A stretch of DNA of 64,000 nt, taken from positions 485,057,900-485,121,899 of the forward strand of contig NC_081406.1 of NCBI RefSeq assembly GCF_030272615.1. Direction: 5' to 3'. The stretch comes from Cryptomeria japonica. Its lineage: Eukaryota > Streptophyta > Pinopsida > Cupressales > Cupressaceae. Made by a program: the position numbers and the translations under genes. Positions 46,728 to 59,970 of this stretch are shown piece by piece. Within the stretch, counting starts at the first letter, position 1. Every line of letters begins with the position of its first letter. Under the pieces are notes generated by a model. It had not been told where the DNA came from, did no database searches, and saw nothing but the letters and a program-made list of their open reading frames with translations.

Positions 46728-49700
46728 TTACTTAAGTACATCTGCATATGTAGACTTAAGAAATCCAAAAAAGGTATTCCAACCTGTCCGCAATTTCTCC
46801 AAAATTGAGACAAAACCGTTCAAAACATAAGCATGGAATTCTATTGCATGCAACTCAGTAGGTGTCTCTTGAGTCATATTGTAAATACAGTCCATCTTAT
46901 GGCACACCAAGGTGTCTAACTGGGGACCAAATAGGTTCTGGAGTTCACTTTCCCTTCTCTGCATCTTGTCCTTCTCCTTCTCCAGATTACTGATTTGTCC
47001 CATAAGAGTCAAAATTTGACCTTCAACATTTTTGGTCAAGTTTATTGTGGGATCATATGCCTGAAAATTTTGGACTAACTGGCCTCTGCAATTATCTATC
47101 TACTTGTCTATTTCAGTAGTGAAATTTATCAAAATTAGACAAGACTTGTAAATCTTACCCCCGTCCATTAAGGCCTCATCAATTAATTTCAGTTCTTTGT
47201 CTAGTTGGGCCTTATCACTATCAATCATTTGCAAAAATTTATGTATTCTGGCATCTTTAAATTTCTCCAAAGCCTGGCGGGCTGATGCCTTGGTCAAAGA
47301 ATCAAATTGAGTAGATATATGATCTATTAAGTGCTAGAGCTTATTAGATGAACTGGCATTAGCATCAAGTTGCAATTTCGGTACTATCTGTTCTAAAAAT
47401 TTAACAATTTTCTCAATGAGATTCTTCTCTTCAGAGTCAGATTGTGCTAACTCCTAACTAGCTTGAGCTTGAAGAGAAACAACATCAATCATTCTTTCAG
47501 TCGGAGACATTTGATTAAACAGCTTGTCAAAACTGACGTTAAATTGAGGAAAAGTCTCTTGGCTTTGAATTTTGGAAGTGTCAATTTTCATAAGGATTAG
47601 AGTTTCTGACACTTTTCTTTTCCCCTTGTCCTGTTTCTCTTGCTTCTCCTCTTCCATTTTCTTTGCCTCATCTTGCCATGCTTTGTATTTATCCCCTATG
47701 GGTGCCTTAAGTACACCATTGTCACCACTTGGTGCACCAACCTCTATCTCAATTGACTTATCTTTTACCTTATTAGGCTCAACCTTTGTTGAATCCAAAA
47801 CTTGTTGCTCTGCAACATCCTATGTATCATCCATCTTATCTTCATTAGTCACTAGAGGGATCTCTGTCTGAGTGGTTGTATCTTGTGAATCTACTTTCGG
47901 AGGGGAAGTCATTTGGAGCCAGTTCCTAGTGAGAAATTTCTTCCATATATCAATAGTTTATTTTCTGATCTCCTCCACTCTTCCCATCATAAGGCTATTT
48001 ACTCTATGTTTTCTCCTGAATTCCTTTTTGTTCGCTTGCAAAATCAACCTATCTATCTCTTCAATAGTGATACTAATGCACTGATTGACTGGTTCATTCT
48101 CTTTCATTTCTTTGTCCATTTGATTTGTTGATTTTCTTCTAGCATCAAGAAGACTATACAAATATTTTGGAAGATATTGTTCTAACTCAATTAAAGTTTT
48201 GCTAAATATCCAAATGTATACTACAACTTCCTCAATCTATCTTTTATCATTCTCATCTAAATTCTCATAATATATAGAAATATTCTTCAAGTTCCCATCC
48301 TTGATAATTTCATCAATTAATTCTTGAGTAGATAAAGGAGGAATAATATGATACTTGGTTTGAGCGGTTTGCATCTTACCAGATTCAATCGCTTCATCCA
48401 AGTTGGATTTGACTCTCCTTCCTCTCTTTGGCCTACTGGATGGAGATCAGGTTCAGATTTTTACTTTCTTCTCTTTCTGCCCTTTCTTCTCTTCATCGGG
48501 TTGAGGCTTCCGGATTACCCTTGAAAATTATCCTTTCTTGAGGTCCTTTTGAATTTATGCATTAGATTCCGTCTCAGATGCCACCAGAGATACTGCTGCA
48601 TACTCCCTATGTGATTTTTGCTTCTTCTTTAGAACACCCTTTCCCTTAGTTGATGAGCTAGATGGTTCAATCTGAGCCAGAGGTGTCTGCACCGGAGCGA
48701 GAGAAGACCTTGTCACCTTGGGTTTGGCCTATGAAGGTTCTGGAGATAACCTCTCCTTCTTTTCTTTCTCCTCAGCATCCCTTGCAACCCTAACTCTTTC
48801 TCTTGGGTGACCTTCTGCCACAAGGATTTATTCAACCATCTCAGCAACTTTCCTTTTTCTCTCTAGTTCGGTGAACTTGGTGTGAAGTTCCATAGACTTT
48901 TCTTTGCATGTACCGAACCTATGTTCCTTTGTATCCACCGGAGAATTCAACAAGTGTTGTGAATATTCATCAAGTGCTCCTGCATCAACCTCATAACCCA
49001 TCGACAAAATACACATCATCCGGGGTTCAACTGCCTCCATAAGGCATTCATCCTTGTTAACCATAAAATAGATTGTGCTTTCATATTTACTGACAATCTC
49101 CTTAGGGATTCTTACCCTCTGCTTCATCTTATCCTGGAATGTTATGAAAAATGCCCATAAAGAAACATTCTGATTATCTTTGTTTCCAAGTCTATCAAGA
49201 CCTTTTTGATATGCTGGGCTACCGGTCTGTCAAATTCCCACTGCACTCTACCGGTTCTGGGAATCTGGTTCAAAAATAAAGAGCTAAACAGATAACCAAA
49301 AAACCATATTTGAAAATTTGCTTTTTGTCCTGCTTGATTTTCTTCAAATTAATCACGAGCTCCTCCAAAAGAACACTACACAAATCATAGTGTGCATCTT
49401 CCTTTACCATTTGGTAAGATGCATGAATGACTGTCCTTGACACTGAATTCAATCGATTAGACTGATACACCTTGTACCCAATGACCATTGCAGAAAACTT
49501 CACATCATCATCTTTAATTGTGTTAATTTTCATAAATCTCCCATCAAATTTTGCACCAGTTAACTTGTTAACCATAGGTTTTGTAACCTTTCACAGTCCT
49601 AGCTTCACACCAGTTTGATGCAAGCATTTAACTACCCTAATCGCCTCAGGTGTGATCTTGTAAGGTTGATCCAACCAGATAAACTCATGATGAATTCTTC

Positions 49701-50043
49701 TCAACACATATCTCACCCATTCCTTTTCATAAAATGACACAAAATTCATGAACTGGGTGAAACCCTTTCTTTGCAATTGCATAAATTCCGGCTTCGGGTT
49801 GCCAATTTCATCCAAAATGCTATCAGTATATAGATCCAAAATGTCTTTTATGCTGGTTTCCTCGATTTCATAATGGATATATGTCTATACATCATCAACA
49901 TGCAAAACTCCGTGTGGAACGAAAGAAAATGCACCAATGGGGTTGTCCTCCATAGATTTATATGGATTCTTTTTTAATACGGAACGAGTCCTATCCTTAA
50001 CTTCAATAACTAACGGTGTAGCAATAGAAGAAGAAGATTCCAT
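46728..50043 (-). pseudogene. Element F second ORF, homologue of element B second ORF
   Basis: Starts at 50043 (MESSSSIATPLVIEV) and runs to a stop at 46728 with several stops and shifts. Matches to B: DNPIGAFSFVPHGV with DDSIGAFSKVLKGV; RRIHHEFIWLD with SRVHGEFMWLE; KITPEAIRVV with KITKEAIKTV; and GYEVDAGALDEYSQHLL with CYEVDVSILETYAKTLL. A Lys-rich linker and a charged helical C-terminus (EGQILTLMGQISNLEKEKDK, about 47030-46970) follow, as in B. The protein family is not recognised. Conservation of the whole layout between two diverged elements implies it was once under selection as an element protein. Confidence 0.75.
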
Positions 50044-50430
50044 TTCAAATTTTCAGAAATTTAAGCTCAAATATGCACTCAAAAAATACCTTAACTTTAT
50101 GTCGGATGCCCTAACCCTCTTGCCGAAACGCTTTTAGCTCTCTGATCACCTGAAAATCTTGATCGCCTTATTCTATAGCTCGAAAACACTTCGTAAAGTG
50201 AAAAATGATTCTCGTATTTTCCCTTTTAACTTCACAAACCCTAATTTCATTTTGAAATAAATGCACATTAGATATCCAACCGGATGCCATGTTTAGCTAC
50301 CAGATGCCAAATCAACCATCAGAGTTTCGGATATCAACTAATTCCTGCCATTTGTAATCCATCAAATACAGATCTCATCAAGGGGTATTGCAATATTTGC
50401 ATGAATTTGCCTCCCCCTCAGGCCAAAGAC
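50044..50430 (-). other. Element F inter-ORF gap
   Basis: Noncoding leader between gag-like and second ORFs, the counterpart of 5854-6157 in element B. Confidence 0.5.
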
Positions 50431-51596
50431 CTAGTTACCGGATGAGGGTTCTACACTAGATTCAGGTAGAGATCCATCATCTGCCTTAGATTCATCTTTT
50501 CTCACCCACATCTTCTCATGTTTGTCTCTGATCTCTTCCACTTTAGCTTTTCCCTTTTCATCTGATTTGTTCTTGTCGACCAGAGCATTGTTCTTGCTTC
50601 TATAGTACTTTGCAATGTGACTTATTTTGTTACATGCACGAAAAACAACATTATTTTGCATAGGTATGAAGTTCATTTGATTTGGTCTTGTCTTGCACTA
50701 ATTAGACATATGTCCAAACATTCCACAAGCATATCATCTTTTGTTTTGGAAGTTATTCATTACTACTCTACACATATTTGACTTGTACATCCAAAATTAT
50801 TGCATATGAAACACTAACCAGTAAAAGTAGGAACATTATTCATGTTGTTCATTCCATTATTCATCATATTTCTACATTGATTCACCATATGACCAAACTT
50901 ATTGCAAGTAAAACAACTACCATTGAATTTGTGAGCATTAGGTTGTCTTATCAAAGGAATTTCTTGCTCTTCTTTTGATCAGGTTTTGCATTTCCTTGTC
51001 TAGATCCAAAGGATTCACCTTTCTCAAATCCAAGTCCTCGCATGTCCTTTCCATGTCTCTGACTTTCCAGCATCTCATCAAGCCTTACTGAGCTATCTTT
51101 GAATTTGGTTTTGTACTCATTAGTGGTAGCAAGTTCATCCCTCAAGGTACCAATATGTCTTTCAAGTTCTTGACCATTATTTCTTGAATGTTTCAGCTCA
51201 AGCTTCAATTGATCATTCTCATAGGTAAGCCTGAAGCATTCATCAACTCTTTCCTTCAATGATTGTGCCATATTCTCTTCATTCTTCTTTCGGTCCTCAA
51301 TCTCCTTAGTCAGCCTCATCATAATGGATTGCATCTCATTCTTGAAAGAAACATTCTCTCTCAAGCTTGTTAACTTCATCAGCTTTATCCTGGTACTTCA
51401 TGATCTGATCTTCTTTCTCCTTCAATTTCTCCATCAATTCCTTCATCTTCTCTCTAGAGATGTTAGCTTGATCCTTCAGGTCATTAATGAAATCATCAAC
51501 AAAATTCAGGTTCTTCTTCAAGGTACAGATTTCATTTCCATTTGCATCAAGATCCTCAAGTTCCACATTGAGTTGTCTCTAAAAACCAGAATCCAT
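50431..51596 (-). pseudogene. Element F gag-like ORF: coiled coil plus zinc knuckles
   Basis: From ATG at 51596 to a stop at 50431. Coiled coil (LKDQANISREKMKELMEK; LKERVDECFRLTYENDQLK) with a C-terminal DMRGLGFEKGESF that matches DTIGLGFEHGESF in B. The best knuckle is CFTCNKFGHMVNQC (50915-50874); later ones are damaged (ACNKISHIAKYY). Frame changes near 51360 and 50940. As in B it lacks a UBN2 capsid region. Confidence 0.75.
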
Positions 51597-51650
51597 TGAA
51601 TCAATCTCCCAGACCTTCCTCAAGTAGTTAAGCTTCCTTAGAGGAACTAG

Positions 51651-51662
51651 GTCCTGATACCA
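51651..51662 (-). promoter_or_regulatory. Element F primer-binding site
   Basis: Reverse strand TGGTATCAGGAC, ten of twelve bases of the copia Met-tRNA site, two bases inside the 5' LTR. Confidence 0.8.
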
Positions 51663-51664
51663 AT

Positions 51665-52636
51665 TATTAGAGTCAGGGATCACTGAGATGAGGGGATGAA
51701 TCAGTGATTTGTCGGTAATCAAATTCACAAAATTATTCTTTATCCGCCAGTTAGCAATGTATAATAGTAAAGAACATAAGCAAGCAATAAATAAACCATA
51801 GATCCACAACACCAGAATTTTTACATGGAAACCCGGAAAGAGAAAAACCACAGTGGGGCTAGAACCCACAATATTCATATACTATGGCCAGGAGTACATA
51901 AATATTACATAAATGGGGAATGCACTAGCATTCAGGCTCATTGCCTAGAGTTCACCACTCAATTACAATGACCTAGAAGGCTACAACCTTCAGGGAAGTC
52001 TCATCGACTTACTATTTAATTACAATGAGGAAATATAATTAAAGAACTCTGAAATAGCATCTAACAATGCAAGAATGAGTTCCGGTTAAGCACAAGATCT
52101 CTGACTATACTCGCTCTGCAATATGCTCTGTTTCTGTCTTAGTCAGCTACCGAATCACCTAGAAATCAAATGCTCATGTGAAAATACGCTCAATTGCACC
52201 AAAAGTGGATCACCACAACAGTAATACACCGAAAACCAATCACCAATTCAATCTTATATATCCGGTCATATAAAAAATTATCTCCTCCAAGTTGACTTCA
52301 AATATGTAACGTGTAGCTTCAAGTCGGCTTCAATCTTAACAAAACATAACACCGGACCAAAACAATTTTCCAAAATGCTTCACCAATGTCAGCCTCATCA
52401 TTTACACCTCGAACTTAGTCACCAAAATCATCGCAATCACTGAAAAATCTTTCCGAACCAAAACTGCACTGGACTAACCCCGATTTACCGGTTGACTGGC
52501 TGCCAGTTAACTCTTGCTTCCAGATAAGAGGAATCCCGACCATCAGATCGACTCTCCAAGAAGAGTTTCCATCAATGACAACCCTAAACCATAAATCAAG
52601 CATCAGAAATCACCGAATGAGTGTCAATTGCCAACA
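51665..52636 (-). repeat. Element F 5' LTR
   Basis: Aligns with 45500-46464 along its length, 972 bp. Its first bases on the plus strand are TATTAG instead of TGTTAG. It carries the GTGGG/CCCAC hairpin (plus strand 51853-51869). Confidence 0.9.
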
Positions 52637-53374
52637 TGAGTGATAAGATAGATTCCAACGAGTTCTTGCAAAGATGGGAAGAGGTACAAAAATAAATGTC
52701 TTTAGCTTTTCTAGTGCTCTAAATTTGTATGAACTAGTTGACTAGATTGGTGAGTTGGATGAATAATTTGATCATAAGGACATGTTTGACATTAGTAAAG
52801 TGAGATTACTCAAATCATGAGAAAAACCATTTAACCCTTTGGTGGAGAGAGTTTTGTAGAGAAAAATGACTCTTTGTTGGAGTGAGAATCACTTGATGTA
52901 ACCAAATGGTTATATGAAATGGAAGAAGTTTCACTGAGATTTAATGAGTTGGATTTGTTCAAGAAGATTAAAAAAGTAATATAAAGAGAGATGGGTATAA
53001 GGGATTATATTAAATATTTCCACAAGATAGTGATTATAATTGGACACCACAAAAATGGATAAAAAAAGTGGCCACATATGTGAATAAACTAAGGATCAAT
53101 ATTCAAGATGAGATATGTATAATAAGAGTAGAACTATAATAGAAGAGGAAGTAATAAATTTAAAAAAAATAAATTACAAGTGTAGAGTAGGCCTATTAAG
53201 AGGAAGAGGTCAAGGGGATATTGGTAGAGGAAAGAGCTTGAATAAGAATAGGAAGCTAGAAGTTCTTAAACCACAAACTATCAAAACAAGAAAATTTCAT
53301 CATTTAGAGGAAGAGGTGCATATAAGTAAGGAAGAGTTAGAGGATTTATTGACCTTGTTTCTAGTGTGTCTAAG

Positions 53375-54551
53375 TGTTGGAAACTTGACTTGTTTATGTT
53401 GGATTTGGTTAAGTGTTATCATTGATGTCAACACTGTATCTTGGTTGGATATGGTTCTGCTATCTCGGTTAGACTTGGTGTTTGTCTTGGTTTTGCCTGT
53501 GATTCTGATCCGGTGTGATCATATCCTTGGATTCACTTTAGGATGGTTATATGCTTGTCATATTCTATTGATTCATGATTTGGTGCTCCGAAAGCTATTG
53601 CTTATGTTCCCGGTTAGCTTTACCAGTTGGTGATACTTGATGATTTGGTTAAGTGATTTTGGTCCGGCTTATAAAAATGGTTTCTAATGCATTGAAGGTG
53701 TTCTTGATCATGTTCTAATTGTTTGGTGGCTTCGCATTGGATGGTGTGCTAACTTGGTGGTCCTATTTGGATTTGGTTATATATTTCGTGTTATTGCACT
53801 AAGGGTTTCTACCGGTTGGTGAAATGTGTTGGAGATTGGTCTTTGCATGATTTCCAGTGGATGTAATTGTTTGGGACTTTGAATTAGGTCCATGCTATGT
53901 AATGTAAATCATAATATTGGTCCAGTGATATCATGTGATGTAATTTTTATAATTATGGGTTTAGTGTTTAGCCGACCTTATCATTAAGGTTGATGAATTG
54001 TATTTATAGGTGACTTATTCATGTAATCTCGGTGTCGATGGTTATGTCTGCATTATCATAGAAATTTTTATGTGTAAACAGTGATATATCATTCAGCGAA
54101 AGGTTGTGAAGGATTTGGTGTTGCAGGGTAGGCATCTGTGCTTAACCGAAACTATATCAAGCATTAGGAGATGTTATTTCCACAATTCATTCTTTTCGGA
54201 TTGTAGTCTGATGTCTTTGTAAGTCAGCGAGACTTCCTTTTGTGATGAGAAGTGTGCTCTAGGCGGTTGGGCTGATTGCAAGTGTAATCCCCATTGTAAT
54301 TATTTCACATACTTTTGCAAAAGTATTATCTGATTGTGGGTAGGGTTTCCCATCGTGGTTTTTCCCTTTACTGGGTTTTCCACATCAAAATATTGGTGTT
54401 GTGTGTACTGTGCTTTCATGCGTTATCTTTCATTGTGTTGGTTTCTTTGTGCTCTAGTATAAAGTTTATAATCTGCATTAGCTGTTATACTTGTGAGAAA
54501 ATTGATTCATCCCCCCTCTCAATTTTCTCCTAGTATCATAATTGTCTAACA
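53375..54551 (+). repeat. Element G 5' LTR
   Basis: TGTTGGAAAC to TCTAACA, 1,177 bp, similar to element A's 3' LTR. TATTTATA at 54001-54008, hairpin GTGGG (54336-54340)/CCCAT (54349-54353), and a C-tract near 54510. Confidence 0.88.
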
Positions 54552-54553
54552 CT

Positions 54554-54565
54554 TGGTATGAGAGC
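54554..54565 (+). promoter_or_regulatory. Element G primer-binding site
   Basis: TGGTATGAGAGC, one change from the copia initiator-Met tRNA site. Confidence 0.85.
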
Positions 54566-54607
54566 CTAGTCCTCTCTATAGAAGCTTAACCACTTGAGGA
54601 GATCCGA

Positions 54608-55600
54608 TGGAATTAGCATCAAGTTCTACATTTAATCCCTACTTGAAAGAGAGTCCTAGATTTTATGGTACAAATTACAAAATATGGAAGGAGTGAATGA
54701 AAATTCATCTGAGATGTCTTGGAGCTGAAGTTTGGGAGATAGTGGAGAAAGGGTATATATCTCATGATCCTATTTATGGAACATCGGTATCTGTTGATGA
54801 ACAAAATAGAGTTGAAAATGATGTCAGAGCAAAAGAAGCATTGTTAAGTGCCCTATCTGATGAGAAGATATTGAATGTCATAGAGTTGGAGAATGCAAAG
54901 AAGATCTGGCTTAAGCTTGAAATTCTTTATGAAGGTGACCAACCAGTAAAGATTGCAAAACTTGAAGGTTTCTAGGTGAGATATGAAACTTTGAAGATGG
55001 AAGAAGATGAGAATATAAGTTCTTTCATGGATAGAGTGAATGAGATTGTCATGGGAATCAAATGTTGTGGTGGATTAGTTATTGAGGATGAGGTTGTGTC
55101 AAAGATTCTAAGAGTTCTGCCTCCGACTTACAATATGAACGCTACTACAATTAATGAACTCTAGACAATGTCAAGTACCCCTGTTACCAGAGATACACTA
55201 CTTGGGAAATTGACTGCTTTTGAGCTTGAGGAACTTGGAGATCAGAGTGCCACTAAGACAAAAATTGCATTTAAATCATCTGTCTCCGGTAAGCAGAAGA
55301 TAGATTGGAAAGAGTTATATGCCAAATATTTGGAAGAATTGAGAGAGAAGATAGAGAACTTGAAGAGTTGGAAGCCCTAATTTCTAGAAGAATCCCTAAA
55401 GGACCGATTGGAAGTAAGTATGAAGGAAAAGTAACTTTTAAATGTTTTTCATGCAATAAGATTGGTCATTTTTCTTTTAGATGTCCTGAAAGAGCTGCTA
55501 GGAATCATGAAAGATTTATGAGGAATTATAAGCCTAATCTAGAATATCAAAGCAAACCTAGATTTAGAAGGAATAAGGATAAATCATGTTACTATGCTAG
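54608..55600 (+). pseudogene. Element G gag (UBN2 type)
   Basis: ATG at 54608 (MELASSSTFNPY). Stops at about 54695, 54973, 55162 and 55378 with a frame change into the next segment. UBN2 motifs as in A and D (LEILYEGDQPVKIAKLEG, RYETLKMEEDENI, KLTAFELEELGDQS). The knuckle CFSCNKIGHFSFRC (55443-55484) is intact. Confidence 0.87.
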
Positions 55601-57645
55601 TGATGATGATTTTGGTATTATTGATGATGATAATGATGATGATGAACTTGTAAGTGGGTCCGGTAATGGAAGATCCGGTAAAGATTGGGTCTTTATTGCT
55701 ATCAAGGATGATTCTCTGGAACCTGTCATTGATACAATTCATACTGAGGAGAAGGCTTTAGATGCTAAAATTGAAGAGAAGGATGAATGGGTTATAGAAA
55801 GTGGTTGCTCATATCATATGACTGGTGACAAGAGTAAATTATTAACTCTGCAAGAATTTGATGGTGGACTAGTCAGATTTGGAGACAACAAGGCATGTAG
55901 GATCAAAGGCAAAGGAACAATATCCATGGATGGTAAGACTAATACTGATAATGTTTATTATGTTGAAGGATTGAAGCATAATCTTTTGAGTGTAGGTCAG
56001 ATGGTGGATAGAGGATTTCATTTTCAATTTAAAGATGGAAAATACAAGATTATCAATAGATCTGGATTGGAGATTGCATTTGGAACTTAGACCAAAGGAA
56101 ATATCTTTCATTTAAACTCTGGTGAGAAGGCCTGCTTGATTTCTCAGATTGATGAAAGATGGCTATGGCCTAACAACATGTGTCATATAAAATTTGATTG
56201 CATAGTGAAGATCAGTTCAACACAAGTTGTCAAAGATTTGCCCAAGATTGTTAAACCTCATAATCTGGTATGTAGAGAATGTCAAATGGGTAAGCAAGAT
56301 TAGAACTTTCTCCAGAAGCGTACATGATAGATCTAATGAAATTCTTGATCTTATTCATACTGATCTGTGTGGATTAGAAAGGACCAAAAGTTTTGAAGGT
56401 GACATATACTTTATGTTGCTTATTGATGATTATTCTATAATGATGTGGGTTGCATTTTTGAGAGAAAAATCAGAAGCTCTTGAGAAATTCAAAATTTTCA
56501 AAGCTATGGTTGAGACACAAACATGATTGAAGATAAAATGTTTAAGATCAGATCACGGCGGTGAGTTTACATCCGGTGATTTAAACAACTTTTGTGAAAA
56601 TAATGGAATCAAAAGACAATTATCTACACCTAGAACCCCATAGTAGAATGGAATAGTGGAAAGGAAGAACAAAACTATCTTGGATGCTGCAAGGATAATG
56701 TTGATGGAAGCCAAGTTACTTGATATCTATTGGAGAGAAGCTGTCAATACTATGATATACACTTTCAACAAAATACACATAAAAGGTGATACTGGTAAGA
56801 CTCCTTATGAATTATGGTTTGGTCATACTCCTACTGTTAGATATTTTAGAATTTTTGGAAGTAATACTATATTAGAAGAGATGATGCATTAGGGAAATTT
56901 GATCCTAGAAGTGATAAAGGAATATTTTTGGGTTATTATACTAATAGAAAAGCATACGGATGTTATAACAAAAAATTGAATAGGATTATGGAAAGCATAA
57001 ATGTCAAGGTGGACGAGAAAGGTAATAATCAGATCAGATCATATGACTATGGACCGGAAGATGAATTTGTCAAATCAGAACTGACAGTGCAAGAATTATT
57101 TCAGAACATTGATCCAATTGCTCTGGTAACATCAAAAAATTCCACAGTGACTATTGAAGAGCAGAAAGAATTAGATTGCCAATACAATCCTAAGCCCCCC
57201 AGGTATTTGAAGCTGAATCATTCTGAAGATCAGATCATTGGAGATAAAAAGAAAGGTGTGATGACAAGAAGAAGGTTGTCTACTGAAGAGGTATGTTTAA
57301 TTTCTCAAATTGAACCAAAATCTTTTATTGAAGCAAGTAAATATGATAATTGGATGAAAGAAATGAAAGAGGAACTAGATCAGATAGAAAAGAATAAGAC
57401 TTGGGAATTGGTTCCTAGGCCTAAAGATAAGAATGTTATTGGAACTCAATGGGTTTGTAGGAATAAATTAAATTAGGAAGGTCAAGTTGTGAGAAACAAA
57501 GCTAGACTGGTTTGCAAAGGTTACTCACAGGAAGAAGGAGTTGATTATGATGAGACTTATGCTCTGATTGCAAGAATTGAAGAGATAAGACATTTCTTTC
57601 CTATGCTGCACACAAGAACTACAAGGTATATCAGATGGATGTCAA
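55600..57645 (+). pseudogene. Element G pol: protease, integrase, start of RT
   Basis: Protease at about 55790-56085 reads VIESGCSYHMTGD, with the catalytic Asp changed to Glu. The integrase core keeps the three acidic residues of its D-D-E triad (LIHTDLCG about 56350, LRSDHGGEF about 56545, NGIVERKN about 56652) but has stops at about 56300, 56525 and 56641. RT begins at about 57340 ([31 protein letters not shown]) and is cut at 57647 by element E just after YIRWM, where the usual RT motif reads QMDVK. Confidence 0.87.
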
Positions 57646-57647
57646 AT

Positions 57648-59970
57648 TGTTGAACACAAGATGCCACTGAGGGGGCAGGGGGGTGAATCAGTGGTTTTCA
57701 AACTTTTCCCTTTTCTATCCTATGTGTGCATACCAGTTAACAAATCTAACATAAACTAAACATATCGATTAGATGGGAGGATGACACAAATGCAACCACA
57801 CATAATAGGGACATCACATAACACCAAATGCATGAGGAAAAAAAAAGATGGGAAAAACCTCGATGAGAAATGTTGTTGGAGTCTACTACTCCAATCCAGC
57901 CTCATAATGAAACATTCAGTTACAAATTTTAGGGCACCAACCCAAGCAACATCAATCCTTCTATAGGGCACCAACCCAAGGAAGACCTACCCCCAATTTA
58001 GGGCACCAACTTAGTGATTACAAGATCATATAATAAGTACAGAAGTAATCTCCTTGTTACAAATGAAATTTGTAACTCTCATGCAAGTCTCTCCACCGGT
58101 TCACCTCTATACAGATCTTTGTCAATTTTCTGCTCACCTTCACTTTGGTGCAACCTTACCGGTTTATCCTTCTGGTTCTTCTCTTCTTTGCCTTTTCTCT
58201 GCTTTGCCTTTTCTCTACCGGCACTCTGTCCTGTCAAATGCACTGCTTCTTGCCACCATTGGTACTCTTCACTTTGATCTCTGTCAGTTTTCTCCTTATC
58301 GGTCAAGCTCTGCTCAGATCTAACCTTGTCAGATCTTCACCGACACTCCCACAACACAGCTACACATTCTATACCTTTTTGCAGGTTCTAGCATCATTGG
58401 TTCACACCTCTGCTACTCACTTTGTAGTTAACCAGTAACTCTGATCTTGTTGGTTAAGCTACTGCTAAACCCTCTCACTGCTTATACCTCCAACACTTAG
58501 TCTTTACGATCTTGGATGAAGTCTCTTACTAGTTGGCTCTCTGCTGTTCTTTCACTCTCAATCCTTCATCATCTGGCCTACAACATCATCAATCCTCTTC
58601 AGTCATGAGTTGACATATTTATCCTTGATTTTTTCCTCCATGTCTAACATTCAAACTTTTGGCGTGCTAGGGTTTCTTCATCAACCCCGAGGCAAATTAA
58701 ATCCAATCAGATCTTTGTCTGAAGATCGACCACCTCCAACGGATCAATCAGACTCCACCAATCCTGCTACATTCAGAACATGTTTGCCCTATTTGGCAAA
58801 CATGACACCTCCTTCGGTCTACTCTTGTCAAACACCTATGAAGAGATCATGCAGATAGCTTCACCTACCCTAATCAACACCTAGACACTCGGCCTCGATC
58901 ATGAAGTCAAAAAATAATATCACTATCATTTGATCAGTCTCGAGCCGCACCCTTCTGCTCTCGACCTATGAAACACACTATCGACATTAATATCGACAAA
59001 TCATCACCTACTTCACCGATAATGCACGGTCCATTAGTTTGACACTTGGACTCCAAATAGCGTCTCTGTCAACATCCACCTCTGTTGAGTCATCTGAGTC
59101 AGTTTAGACAAGATCACCGACAAACCACACAACCGGGTTCATCTACCATCTCGGTTATACCCTAACCAGTTTGCTTTCAACCTTGCACTTTGCTTCTCTT
59201 CCAGTGGAACACCTAAACTGGTCACCACACTTGCCAACCTACCTCATGCACATCTTCAACTGATGGGAGCCTTTCACTTCTACACCTATGCTTGCTTTAC
59301 CGGTGAACATACTTACCGGTAACCACCTTGATGACACCATGTCATCAACCATCAACAATCTCCATCTGTCTGCATCTATGGCAATACGTTTCTCCTTCTT
59401 CAATCTGATTACACTCTCTGTCTACAACTACTTCAACTTTGCCTTCTTCATGAATAGACCGGTTCTCCTATCAATTGGATTGTCAAAGTGACAAACCTAT
59501 CCTTCCTTCTCTGTACCGGAAACTCATCATGTCTGCCCTTGCTAATATGGTGCACACTCACTGTCAGTCTTCTCTTCACCCTGTGATATCTTCTTCATTT
59601 GGTGACTGCATCTTTATCTGGTGGGAGTCCTATTGTTCCACATCCAAACATCCAATAGCATACCGATTACCACTTCTTCATTAGCTCACCCTGCTTGCTC
59701 ACTTTCTGGTTGGCAACAATGCATTGCTAACATATCACTTACTAGTTGTTATCCAATATCGATGTCCAGTCCTTATGTCTTCAACACAAGTCAACACTAA
59801 CCTATGTACCGGTGACTCCAATGATCATTATGCTGGATGACACTCTCTTCCTTACTAGTGACCTACCATGTTAGTTGACATCAATGATACCATTTCCGAT
59901 ATGCATCAATGACAACACTTCTCATAAATCTACCATAGCGGTTGACATCAATGGCAACACAATGCCAACA
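57648..59970 (-). repeat. Element E 3' LTR
   Basis: TGTTGAACAC to GCCAACA on the plus strand, 2,323 bp. The first 488 bases align with 63476-63963. ACCGGT-rich. Arm GTTGACATCAATG (59941-59953) pairs exactly with CATTGATGTCAAC (59985-59997) across the purine tract. Confidence 0.88.
57931..58012. repeat. Short tandem repeat in element E LTR
   Basis: Three copies of AGGGCACCAAC with CCAAG-type spacers, the reverse complement of the element C repeat. The other E LTR has one copy (about 63750). Confidence 0.75.

Larger units (their letters stand above)
45500..52636 (-). mobile_element. Element F: LTR element without pol, relative of element B
   Basis: LTRs at 45500-46464 and 51665-52636, 7,137 bp, read leftward. 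Primer site at 51651-51662, purine tract at 46465-46475. Flanks TGATT (45495-45499) and TGAGT (52637-52641) look like a target duplication with one change. Encodes a coiled-coil/zinc-knuckle gag-like ORF and a second long ORF homologous to that of element B. No pol motifs. Inserted in the gypsy gag relic. Confidence 0.9.
45310..53374 (+). pseudogene. Ty3/gypsy gag relic split by element F
   Basis: The left part (45310-45499) reads ALEVDIGRNPRNIEI and an acidic stretch; the right part (52637-53374) continues SNEFLQRWEEVQK and a capsid-like stretch (NPLVERVL; PNGYMKWKKF), then an RG-rich tail (GLLRGRGQGDIGRGK, about 53190). Together they follow the order of a plant gypsy gag and match the relic at 14260-14490. 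Multiple stops. Element F occupies 45500-52636, and element G begins where the zinc knuckle would be expected. Confidence 0.5.
53375..57647 (+). mobile_element. Copia element G, 5' part, interrupted by element E
   Basis: A 5' LTR, primer site, gag, protease, integrase and the first part of RT are present. Element E then begins at 57648 within RT. The remaining RT, RNase H and 3' LTR must lie right of the window. Flanking CTAAG (53370-53374) is the expected left target duplicate. Confidence 0.9.

Noticed and set aside
47572-48131. Plus-strand hydrophobic reading frames (membrane-like)
   Set aside because: They are antisense shadows of the Lys/Glu-rich second ORF of element F.
58014-58438. Hydrophobic plus-strand frames in 58014-58438
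   Set aside because: They lie inside the element E LTR, are not conserved as protein in element C, and arise from the C/T-rich LTR strand.
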